Assembly: GCA_031963005.1 (NCBI GenBank)
Contig: JASSUL010000004.1
Span: forward strand, 102,771-166,770
Direction of reading: 5' to 3'
From: JASSUD01 sp031963005
GTDB taxonomy: Bacteria > Pseudomonadota > Gammaproteobacteria > Burkholderiales > Burkholderiaceae
Length of the DNA: 64,000 bases
A program made the position numbers and the translations under genes. The notes beneath the pieces are model-generated. The model worked only from the letters and a program-made list of their open reading frames with translations. It was not told the origin of the DNA and searched no databases. This document shows positions 54,701 through 63,752 of the stretch, one piece after another; position 1 is the first letter of the stretch, and each line of letters starts with the position of its first letter.

Positions 54701-54729
54701 ATATTTACGAGTAAGGCAAATGGCCTTAA

Positions 54730-54888
54730 AACCTGTTCAAAATCTCGAAAAATCAGGTCCGAGACTATGATGTTGGGGTTCGTACCTCACCCCAACCTAC
54801 GAAAAATGCCAAAAATGGTAGGTTAGGGTGACGAAGGAACCCCAACATTACCGCCTTAAGGGTCATTTTTGGAGATTTTGAAAAGGTT
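54730..54888. repeat. MITE-like element between ispH and dxs, nested inverted repeats
   Basis: Outer arms 54730-54758 and 54861-54888 (CTGTTCAAAATCTC.AAAAAT type) are imperfect complements. Nested inside are arms 54770-54800 and 54818-54848, the second copy of the GTTGGGGT palindrome also found at 4827-4950. The converging ispH and dxs transcripts could both end here. Confidence 0.7.
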
Positions 54889-54897
54889 CTTATTGTT

Positions 54898-56802
54898 TTA
54901 TGCCGCTAATTTAGACGAATTAACAATTTTAAATGCGGATAAGCCGAAACGCTCTTCAATCGAACGAATAATGCCCGCTGCATCCAAGCCGCATAAAGCT
55001 AATAGCTGCGCTGGGTCACCGTGTTCGATAAAGCGGTCAGGGAGGCCCAATTGCAGAATCTGGCAAGGCATGCCAGCAGTGAGTAATGCCTCTACGCAGG
55101 CCGACCCTGCGCCCCCCTGCACGCATCCTTCCTCGATGGTGACTAGATAATCATGGTTGACTGCCAAGTTTTTGAGAAGCGCTTCATCGAGTGGTTTAAC
55201 AAAACGCATATTTGCCACTGTCGCATCTAGCGATTCTGCCGCCGTCAACGCTGGCCCGAGCATGCTGCCAAAAGCTAATAATGCCACGCGCTGTCCTGGC
55301 AGCGCGCTGGATTCACGCCGGATTTCTCCTTGTCCTAGCGGTAGCGCTGTCATCGCTTGCTGGATCTCTACACCTACTCCTGCGCCACGTGGATAGCGCA
55401 CCGCAGCGGGCCCATTGTGCATAAAAGCCGTATACAGCATTTGCCTGCATTCATTTTCATCTGCGGGGGCCATGACTACCATATTCGGAATACAGCGCAA
55501 ATAGGCTAAATCATAAGCGCCGGCATGCGTTGGGCCATCGGCGCCGACTAAACCCGCGCGGTCTAAAGCAAAGACAACCGGCAGATTTTGTAGCGCAATA
55601 TCATGAATCAATTGATCATAAGCCCGCTGCAAAAAGGTGGAATAAATGGCCACCACCGGCTTCATCCCTTCAACCGCTAACCCGCCTGCAAATGTTACTG
55701 CATGCTGTTCAGCAATCCCTACATCGTAATAACGTGTGGGAAAGCGCTGTTCAAATGCCACTAGGCCTGAGCCTTCGCGCATCGCCGGGGTAATACCGAC
55801 TACGCGTTCATCCTGCACGGCCATATCGCACAGCCAGTCACCAAAGACTTGCGTATAGGTGGGAAGATTGCTCTTGCTTGGCTTGATACCTTCTTGTGGA
55901 TTGAATTTTCCAGGGCCGTGATAGAGCACCGGATCGGCTTCTGCCGGCTTATAGCCTTGTCCCTTGCGTGTAACCACATGCAAGAATTGTGGGCCTTGCA
56001 GTTGTTTAAGGTTGCGCAGAGTCGGAATGAGCGCATTAAGATCATGCCCATCAATGGGGCCAAGATAGTTAAATCCTAATTCCTCAAATAGTGTCGCAGG
56101 CATCAGCATACCTTTGGCATGTTTTTCCATCTTGCTTGCTATGTCTAATGCCGCTGGCATAACACTGAGCATTTTCTGCATGCTTTTTTTTGCTTTCGCA
56201 TAAAACTTGCCTGACATCAAGCGCGTTAAATAGCGATGGAGCGCACCCACGGGTGGAGATATTGACATGTCGTTGTCGTTCAAAATCACGATGAGCGGCA
56301 CATCGCTATCTACACTCGCATTATTTATCGCTTCGAATGCCATGCCTGCGGTCATTGCACCATCGCCGATGACGGCGATGCAGTGACGCACTTGTCCTTG
56401 ATGCTTGGCTGCTAGCGCCATCCCTAAAGCGGCTGAAATAGAAGTGCTTGAATGGGCAGTGCCAAAAGTATCGTAAATAGATTCAACGCGCCGCGGGAAA
56501 CCCGAAATACCTTCCCATTGGCGCAGTGTTGCCATCGCTTCGCGGCGGCCTGTCAGAATCTTATGCGGATAACTTTGATGACCGACATCCCAGACAATGC
56601 GATCTTCCGGCGTATTGAAAACATAATGCAATGCAATGGTCAATTCCACTGTACCCAGGTTGGACGACAGATGTCCGCCAGTGCTTGATACGCTTTCTAA
56701 TAAAAATGCTCTTAATTCTCCCGCTAATTGCTTAAGCTGGCTGGTTTTAAGTGAGCGCAAATCTTCAGGCGTATTAATGATATTGAGCAGATCGTATTTC
56801 AT
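54898..56802 (-). CDS. dxs: 1-deoxy-D-xylulose-5-phosphate synthase
   Basis: ThDP enzyme that starts the MEP pathway and also supplies DXP for pyridoxal phosphate and thiamine. Motifs: TGGHLSSNLG (41-50), the ThDP-binding GDGAMTAG (147-154) with NDND (175-178), DRAGLVGADGPTHAGAYDL, and the C-terminal transketolase domain. Length 634 is normal. The start overlaps the stop of the upstream polyprenyl synthase gene by ATGA, so the two are translationally coupled. PdxA, elsewhere in the window, depends on DXP downstream. Confidence 0.97.
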   Translation of the reverse strand: MKYDLLNIINTPEDLRSLKTSQLKQLAGELRAFLLESVSSTGGHLSSNLGTVELTIALHYVFNTPEDRIVWDVGHQSYPHKILTGRREAMATLRQWEGISGFPRRVESIYDTFGTAHSSTSISAALGMALAAKHQGQVRHCIAVIGDGAMTAGMAFEAINNASVDSDVPLIVILNDNDMSISPPVGALHRYLTRLMSGKFYAKAKKSMQKMLSVMPAALDIASKMEKHAKGMLMPATLFEELGFNYLGPIDGHDLNALIPTLRNLKQLQGPQFLHVVTRKGQGYKPAEADPVLYHGPGKFNPQEGIKPSKSNLPTYTQVFGDWLCDMAVQDERVVGITPAMREGSGLVAFEQRFPTRYYDVGIAEQHAVTFAGGLAVEGMKPVVAIYSTFLQRAYDQLIHDIALQNLPVVFALDRAGLVGADGPTHAGAYDLAYLRCIPNMVVMAPADENECRQMLYTAFMHNGPAAVRYPRGAGVGVEIQQAMTALPLGQGEIRRESSALPGQRVALLAFGSMLGPALTAAESLDATVANMRFVKPLDEALLKNLAVNHDYLVTIEEGCVQGGAGSACVEALLTAGMPCQILQLGLPDRFIEHGDPAQLLALCGLDAAGIIRSIEERFGLSAFKIVNSSKLAA

Positions 56803-57842
56803 GGTTGGGTGCTTGATAAACGGGGAAGCAACAGCTTAGTGGCAGTTGCTGTTAAGATTTCTTGTAATGGCGGCGCAGCCGCAGCTAGCGCAATGCTTTC
56901 ATTAAGCATATTGACCGCAAGCGCGCTGCAACGCTGCACAGCGGCGTCCATTTTCGGCATCCAGGCCACTGCCTCAGCGCAATTAGGCGCACGTTCCAGC
57001 ACAGTTAGCAGCGCTGCGCGATCCTCTGGTGCGGCCATCGCGAGATAGTGGACTATGTTTCCATTCAGCGTGCCGCGCTCTAGATCTTGTTGCAGATCAT
57101 CAATATCATCATTGATTTGATAGGCAGTGCCTAGCAAGCGCGCAGCTTGTATGGCTGAATTAGTGATAACCGTTGGTTGGTCAGCCAATAACAGTGCCCC
57201 TTCAGTGGGTAATGCTGCTAGCACGCCTGCTTTAGCGTCAATAATATTGCCGTAATGAGCGGGCGAGATAGTGCGCCACAGGGCAGGATGGAACTCTTCT
57301 GTTTGCCCGCTAATCATGCTCCCTAAGCGTGCCGAAAAACATCTGATCAGCTTAGCTGAGCCAATTTCCGCCAGCAAACCAAAAGCAGAGGCAAGTAAAT
57401 GATCTCCAACGCAAATTGCGGTAGCTGCGCCAAAGCGCTGCGCACAGGTGGGTTGATTATGTCGCATCGGTGTTTGATCTTGCACGTCATCGTGAACAAG
57501 CGATGCTTGATGGATCAATTCGCAAGCAGCGCCAAGATTAATCGCATCAGTGCGAGATACTCCTAGGGCAACGCTAGCCGCTAGTTCCAGTCGCACGCGC
57601 CAAGCACTGCCCTCAATGGCTAAATGGTAGCTAGTTGCTTCGTCAAGCAGCCCTTTGCTTTTAAGTGAGGTCGCTGTCCGCATACACGCAATGATTTCGA
57701 CTACATCGCTGTCACTAGAGTCGAAAGAAAAAATTGAGGTTTGTGCGCAAACAGCTGGCTTACCGGCACTTTCACTGAATTGAACGGAAAATTCAGGGTG
57801 CGCCGCGTGGGCAAATATAGGGCTAGAGTCAGCAGACGTCAC
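56799..57842 (-). CDS. Polyprenyl (prenyl diphosphate) synthase, DDxxD type
   Basis: 347 residues, all-alpha trans-prenyltransferase fold with a first Asp-rich motif D118-D119-V-Q-D122 (SLVHDDVQD) and a second D245-D246-I-D-D249 (YQINDDIDD). Bacterial IspA farnesyl synthases have DDxxxxD with GGKRLRP upstream; here the spacing is DDxxD and the upstream block reads EGSAWRVRLELA, so it belongs to a different branch. The N-terminal ~50 residues are unconserved. Coupled to dxs by ATGA. Product chain length cannot be read from the sequence. Confidence 0.85.
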   Translation of the reverse strand: MTSADSSPIFAHAAHPEFSVQFSESAGKPAVCAQTSIFSFDSSDSDVVEIIACMRTATSLKSKGLLDEATSYHLAIEGSAWRVRLELAASVALGVSRTDAINLGAACELIHQASLVHDDVQDQTPMRHNQPTCAQRFGAATAICVGDHLLASAFGLLAEIGSAKLIRCFSARLGSMISGQTEEFHPALWRTISPAHYGNIIDAKAGVLAALPTEGALLLADQPTVITNSAIQAARLLGTAYQINDDIDDLQQDLERGTLNGNIVHYLAMAAPEDRAALLTVLERAPNCAEAVAWMPKMDAAVQRCSALAVNMLNESIALAAAAPPLQEILTATATKLLLPRLSSTQP

Positions 57843-58427
57843 GATAATCTTCTCCGTATGAAGCGATGGTTTATGCCCGTTCCTGGCACCTGCATGTAAT
57901 CACAACAGACAGATTTACCGTACTAGGAGCTATTTAGAAATGACTGCTTAGAGCTCAATGCAGCCAATTAGAAATATGCCGTCATGCAGCTGCTTAGCGC
58001 ATAATTTTTGCGAAATTTTGATTACCTTAACGAATGCAAGTGAGCGTTTTAGTGAAATGAAGCTCACGCCTGGCTGCGCTTTACCGTGTATTTTTGAATA
58101 GCCCGGGATGTGGCAAATATAAAGGTGGCCGCCATGCAGCAAATTTTCGCATGGATGCTTTACTGGCTAAGTAGAGATGAGGATGGATAATATGCAGAAG
58201 CTAATTATTTAGCAGTAAGAATTTATGATGTACATACCCTTAAATATTTGCATATACAAGGGAGATTATTGATAAGTGAATAGGGGTCCTTGATATTATT
58301 TAACAGCATCTAACCGGATTAGAGATGTTCTTGTGTAGCAGGACAAAGAAGGCAGCTATATATAGGTATAGCTGAATTTGTGAGTTCATGATAAGGCTGC
58401 GCTAACGCTTGCTTTCTGAGTGCTGCC
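57843..58427. other. Intergenic region before the prenyl synthase gene
   Basis: About 585 bp without a convincing gene; small minus-strand frames (e.g. 57948-58142) have no family resemblance. A minus-strand frame to 58319 may continue the decayed phage gene. It contains the leftward promoter of prenyl synthase-dxs. Confidence 0.4.
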
Positions 58428-59251
58428 TCAATAATGACGCTCCCTGCACACAGGCGCAGAGTGATTAGGCCATGCCGCTTGCGCATTTTGTACCACCTGT
58501 ATTTCTTGCCGATAGGCATCTAAAAAAGCCGATCCGGCTAAAATAAAGTCTGGCGCTCCGCCGTTGCGGATACACCGTCGCCAGGCTTGCTCCATTTGAA
58601 GCGTCAAATTTCCTGCCTGGCCGGTTTTAATTGCGGTATAGCTAGCATTGCGCCACCAGGACATCTTCTCTCGGTCTACGCCCCCGACGACGCCGATAGA
58701 AGGATCGGTAGACACCAAGGCATCGAGGCCGGTGATGGCATCTGCAGAAGCAGTGCCATAGCGATGGAGTTCGGTATCTAATCAATCTAAAAAGCCGAGC
58801 TTGAGACTTTCCATTTGCTCATCGAGCAAATTCAGTAGTTGCACCTTCTCATTTTGCGCAAGTCGATGTTTCCCGCGTGCGCCTTCTCGTACATCGATCC
58901 CTGCGCCAAAAAGGCGGTCATAGTCCAAATACAAGCCATCCACTGCGCGTCGCCAAGGAAACTGGACTTGTGCTCGGTCGTATGGCGTTTGTTGAATTCC
59001 ACAGGAGTTTCGCCATAGGCCCACGTAAAGTGACTCCCATAGTCTTTGCGCACCTTTTCAACAATATGCTGTCGCGCACCAAAGAAGAGTTTGCATTTGG
59101 CTAAACAGCGTTTGAGCAAAGGGCCCTCTACACCGATTTGATCAATGGGGATATTGCGCAGATAGTCATTTAGCTCCCTCACGTGCTGAGAAACCATCTC
59201 AGGCAAAGAAAGAGAGCACACCCTCCTGTATGAAAGAAAGTGTGCTCCCAA
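58428..59251 (-). pseudogene. Phage major-capsid-like pseudogene
   Basis: Three minus-strand pieces are collinear: 59251-58965 (LPEMVSQHVRELNDYLRN, then YGSHFTWAYGETPVEFNKRHT), 58964-58782 in another frame (PWRRAVDGLYLDYDRLFGAG), an in-frame TGA after KLGFLD, then STDPSIGVVGGVDREKMSWWRN and MEQAWRRCIRNGGAPDFILAGSAFLDAYR. Sequence of the STDPS.GVVGG.DR...WWRN type and GG.PDF..AGS.FLDAY is what I associate with capsid proteins of Burkholderia-type phages. One frameshift near 58965 and one stop make it inactive. No other phage gene is nearby. Confidence 0.55.
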
Positions 59252-59330
59252 TAAATATTACTGTGGTATTTTTATGTTAATTTTTTATAGGCCATATATT
59301 TAATACAAAATTAGGTGATGTAAAAACACA

Positions 59331-60785
59331 CTAGGCTACAGCACTTACATCGACAAATTCATCATTAGGTGCATTTAGATCATCCACGCTAGCGTCTGCG
59401 GAAGAAGGCGTTATAAATTCATCGTTTTCTGAATGACCCGCAACTGATTCTGCGTAAAAGCTTCCACCTAATTCTGAAGGAGTTTCTGACCCATCGTTTG
59501 AGGCAGGGGACATGGAGTTATTGGGCGAGGCTGATACACTATGATAGCTAAGTCTGAGAAAATCTAATTGATGAATTAACTGGTCTATCATCCCTTGCTG
59601 TATAGCCAATGCCTGTGTTTGGGAAGCCAATTCCCTATCTTTGGAATCTAATAAATTTCTTTGTAAAATAAATGCATTTTGATGCTCAATCAATGCATTT
59701 TCTTTTTCCTGCTGTAAATTTTCTTTTGCTAGTTGTAAATTTCCTTTTTCCTGTTTTAAAACTTCTATTTCTTTCTCTAAAGTTTCTATTTTTAACTTTA
59801 ACAAAACTATTGCATCATCATGGTCTTTTTTCAAATCAGCTATTTTTTTATCATGCTCTTTTTGCAAAGCCGTTAATGCATTCTGTAATGCGGTCGTATG
59901 CTCTGCATCTTGAGCAGCTAATGCATTCTGTAATGCGGTCGCATGCTGTGTATCCCGAGCAGCTAACGCACCATCATGTTCTTCATGCAAAGCAGCTAAT
60001 TCATTCTGTAATGTGGTCGTATGCTCTGCATCTTGAGCAGCTAATGCATTCTGTAATGCGGTCGCATGCTGTGTATCCCGAGCAGCTAACGCACCATCAT
60101 GTTCTTCATGCAAAGCAGCTAATTCATTCTGTAATGTGGTCGTATGCTCTGCATCTTGAGCAGCTAATGCATTTTGTAATGCGGCCGCATGCTCTGTATC
60201 TCGAGCAGCTAATGCGCCCTCATGCTCTTGTTGCAAAGCATTTAATGAATCTTGATAAGCCTCGGTTAAGAAATATATTGCTTCTTGATGCTCTACATTT
60301 AAAAGATTTAATAAACCCGCATGCTCTTGATGCAAAGTCGTTAATGCATTTTGTAATGTGGCTGCATGTTCTATACCCTGAGCAGTTAATGCATTCTGTA
60401 TTGCGTTCTGATGTTCCACATTCAAAACATTTAGTGCCTCATCACGTTCTGTATTCAGCGCAGTTAATGCATCCTGATGTTGTTGAGTTAAAACATTGAT
60501 TAGATTTCGATATTGGATATCTTGTCCATGTAGTGCATTCTGACTTTGTTGGATCTGCTCATTTAATGAATTTTGATGTTGTTCAATTTGCTCATCTAAT
60601 TGGTTGCGATGTTGCGTGTTTCTAGCACGTAATACATTTTCATGTTCCGCATTTAGATCATCTAATTCATTCTGATGATTCTGGATTAAATTCTCTCTTG
60701 CTGTTCTTGATTGCTCTGATTCCACGTGTTTCCCAATGAAGAACCCTCCTACTCCTCCTCCCCCACTTAGTGCTGTTAGGACCAC
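59331..60785 (-). CDS. Coiled-coil repeat protein with 41-residue tandem units
   Basis: About 484 residues from a GTG at 60785 (GGGGAG 10 nt upstream). A short hydrophobic Gly-rich N-terminus (VVLTALSGGGGVGGFFIG) may span a membrane. Then ~350 residues of coiled coil rich in Gln/Asn/His/Ala, including nearly identical 41-residue units (DTQHATALQNALAAQ...HEEHDGALAAR), and a Leu/Lys/Glu heptad region, ending in a disordered Ser/Asp/Pro-rich tail. Function unknown; the domain plan suggests a surface or secreted filamentous protein. Confidence 0.7.
   Translation of the reverse strand: MVLTALSGGGGVGGFFIGKHVESEQSRTARENLIQNHQNELDDLNAEHENVLRARNTQHRNQLDEQIEQHQNSLNEQIQQSQNALHGQDIQYRNLINVLTQQHQDALTALNTERDEALNVLNVEHQNAIQNALTAQGIEHAATLQNALTTLHQEHAGLLNLLNVEHQEAIYFLTEAYQDSLNALQQEHEGALAARDTEHAAALQNALAAQDAEHTTTLQNELAALHEEHDGALAARDTQHATALQNALAAQDAEHTTTLQNELAALHEEHDGALAARDTQHATALQNALAAQDAEHTTALQNALTALQKEHDKKIADLKKDHDDAIVLLKLKIETLEKEIEVLKQEKGNLQLAKENLQQEKENALIEHQNAFILQRNLLDSKDRELASQTQALAIQQGMIDQLIHQLDFLRLSYHSVSASPNNSMSPASNDGSETPSELGGSFYAESVAGHSENDEFITPSSADASVDDLNAPNDEFVDVSAVA
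59914..60168 (-). repeat. 123-bp tandem repeat in the coiled-coil gene
   Basis: Units starting at 59914 and 60037 are nearly identical over 123 bp (41 codons); a partial third unit follows. The array keeps the reading frame and preserves the coiled-coil phase. Confidence 0.9.
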
Positions 60786-61107
60786 GCCTATTAAGCTCCC
60801 CGTGACTGGATCTAACCTAGATTTCTCCTCAATCTATTTGCAAAATAGAGGCTTTCTTTTCCTCTATCTGCATACGCTGCATACTGGTCTTTACTCCTTA
60901 TACGTTCAATGACCTATTCCCACTGCGCACACTATTGCACACAGTAACGCCATCCTCTATGCATAACGAGGTAAAGCCATTCCCATTCCTTAAAGGGCGA
61001 TATACCCTTTAAGCACGGTAAATCTAAAAATCCATTTAGGCATCGGGTTAGGACCTGTTTCCAATACGATATGAATTATCTTAGTTTCTATTCATAGGGC
61101 ATGCAGT
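60786..61107. other. Divergent intergenic region coiled-coil / ankyrin gene
   Basis: 322 bp, no gene. AGGG followed by 7 nt before the ATG at 61108 is the ribosome-binding site of the ankyrin protein. Confidence 0.45.
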
Positions 61108-63752
61108 ATGACTACTATAAACGCGATTCCATCCTCCGCTCATGCCCTATCTCCTACATCGCCCCCTGCATCACCTATACCACCCCCCATTATCGAAGGT
61201 ATGGTGGAGACTTTACCCAATCTATCTTTAGAAGAGTTAGAAGAAAAAAAGTTAAACGTCTTGTCGTTTTTTTAGCACTGAATGGATTATCAGGAGAAAA
61301 GCGTTTAGCAGAAGAAAAACTTTTATTGGAAGAAACCGGCCTCTCAAAAAACGATCTCTCTTACAAGGAGCTGTGGATACCACTAGAAGTAATGAAATTA
61401 CTTTTTAACCAGTCTTTATTAAATTTAGAATCTAATAAAATAGCACGCATGACGCAATCCTCTAATGAGAAATGGGCAAATGCGAATTGGTTGGCTTTAT
61501 ATCGAAAATTTGATTGGCTTTACCCAGAGATGGTATCTACGCTTTCCGAGTTTAAAGCCTTAGTAAAAGATGCCCGCACTTATGGGCAAAAAACATTTGA
61601 ACAGATTTTTTCGGGATTTAATTTACTAAAGCGCATTAAAGAAAATCCAAATGCTTTAGCGGAGATGACTATTGCAGATCTGCAACAGGCAGGTATTTAT
61701 ACAGATATATGGAAATTTCCTGTACATGATCAGACAAGAGAAACTGCGCCGCAGAATTTTTTAAGGTGGGTGCAAGCTAACTCTGCATGTATTTTAGTGT
61801 GTCTACGATGGGTACCTGCACGAAATTTCATTCCCAATTTATTAGCTGAGACCGCAAACCATGGTGATTTAGCGATTGTGAAAGCTATATTTGCTTTCCT
61901 CAATGAACACTATATATCGCCTTTCAATACAGAAGCAACGCTTTCTAATGAAGAAGAAAAGCATTTATATATATCGCGCGCATTACAAAATGCGGTTATA
62001 AAAGCTCATATTCCCATTGCAGATTATTTAGTGGGTAAAGAAGTACAGGCGAGTGTCCGCTGGTTGCCAGAAGATATTCTGCATCAAGTGATAGTAATCA
62101 ATCCATCCTTCAAAAATATTGAGTGGCTAGTAGAAAATGACGTCCTGCTTAATCACATAGGATCTGATCGCCTTAACTCTCAAGATTATGGAAAAACCGC
62201 GGCAGACATAGCCGTATCCTCGCTTATATCTTGGAATTTTTTCAGCCCTTCAGCAGAGTTCCGGAAAAATGAAATGGACCGACTCCATATCGCCCTCTAC
62301 TTAATAGACAAGGGCGTTCCATTTAATCCCCACTATCAGCCTAAAGATATGACCCTGTTACATGCAGTATGTTATGCAGAAGATATTGAGCTGGGATTAA
62401 GGATTGCTCGATTAGTGATTGAACAGGATCCTAGTTGTATCCATACGCCTACACAAGATAGAAACGCATTTACCCCTCTCCATCTTGCTTTTAAAGAAAG
62501 AAAGTATCGCCTGATGGAATTGCTCCTTGAACATGGAGCCGATGCCACTGTACGTATTCAAGGAAATACGGTGATTGAACTCGCCCGTCAATCAAAAAAC
62601 CTTGAAGACGAGCTTTTTTTACAAAAAACCGGAAATTCGGGCTATGTATCCAAATACAACTTTAATTGGGTCCATCCAGAATGGGTCTCTACGCGTCAAG
62701 AGTATGCCGAGTTGACAAAAGATGCGGTCAAATATGGGCAAAGGGATTTCGAGCAGATCTTTGAGGGATTAAATATTCTGAGGCTAATAAAGCTGGCAGG
62801 GCCACATGCACCGATTACTTTTCACCATCTACAACGTGCGGGTATCGTGCAAGCAGGAGAGGTATATTCTGATGATCCGGATGCTAGACATCGTGTGCAG
62901 AATGAGTGGGTAACATGGGTACGAGAAAACCCTGCGCATCTGCTCGCTTGCTTGCGATGGATGCCAGTACAGCGAGATATCCCCGATGTACTGGTCGAAG
63001 CAGTCAAAAGTAAAAAGGTCGCATTGGTAGAGTCTGTATTGGAATTTATGCGCAAACACGCTGCTACCACGCCTTTGGATACCGGAAAAGCATTAGAACT
63101 AGCGGTTCAAAATGCGGATATTCCCATTGCGGATTATTTATTGCGTAAAGCCGGTATTCATCGGCTGCCTGCCAATATTTTGCATATCGCGGCGGCAACT
63201 GGATGCCTGGAGATGGTCGAGAAGTTTATAAACCAAGGCGTGCTGCTTGCTAAAAAAGGGAGAAGTCAGGATAACCCAAATTCCTACCTAGGCAAAACAG
63301 CTGCAGAGGTCGCCGTCTCCACTATCACTGCCTCTCATTTTGCACCTCATGCCCCCCAAGCCCTTCGAGATCATGGCGTGAATCTGCTGAGTATGGCGCG
63401 CTATCTCTTACAAGCAGGGCAAGCGCAGCACATCCGGTTTGACCCGACCTGCACTCCCACAGGCACGACCCTCTTACATGCGGCCTGTTATGCCCCTTCT
63501 GAGCAGGAAGGGCTTTGGTTAGCGCGATGGGCTTTCAATCAGAATCCCGCCTACATTCATGAAGTAGATAGCGAAGGGCGTATGCCTTTATATCGAGCCA
63601 TACAACAAAAACGCTCCCGTCTCATCGACTTTCTACTCAATAACGGCGCACAGATCAATCTCTCGCTTTGGGACTATACAGCCTTAAAGCTTAACGATCC
63701 CGACACATTTAGCCTATTAAAAAGTAAAAAAAAGCGCTTTCTATTCATATGA
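61108..63752 (+). CDS. Large ankyrin-repeat protein, frameshifted at a T7 tract (881 residues if corrected)
   Basis: The ATG at 61108 opens MTTINAIPSSAHALSPTSPP...PPPIIEGMVETLPNLSLEELEEKKLNVLS, a Ser/Pro-rich leader like those of the other accessory proteins, and stops at TAG 61273-61275 in a T7 run (61267-61273). One extra T would join it to the frame that runs to 63752 (ALNGLSGEKRLAEEKLLLEETG...). That frame also opens at 61101, but gives an unconvincing N-terminus. The body has two copies of a ~370-residue module (WLYPEMVSTLSEFKALVKDARTYGQ...; WVHPEWVSTRQEYAELTKDAVKYGQ...) each ending in ankyrin repeats (NAFTPLHLAFKERKYRLMELLLEHGAD). The stop overlaps the next ATG. Confidence 0.75.

Noticed and set aside
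59881..60170. Regular repeats that could suggest a CRISPR array
   Set aside because: Repeats are contiguous, 123 bp long, in frame, and have no unique spacers.
59672..60499. 275-codon plus-strand open frame rich in His, Leu and Met
   Set aside because: It is the mirror of the coiled-coil repeat gene on minus; its repeats follow from the 123-bp array and it has no independent start signal.
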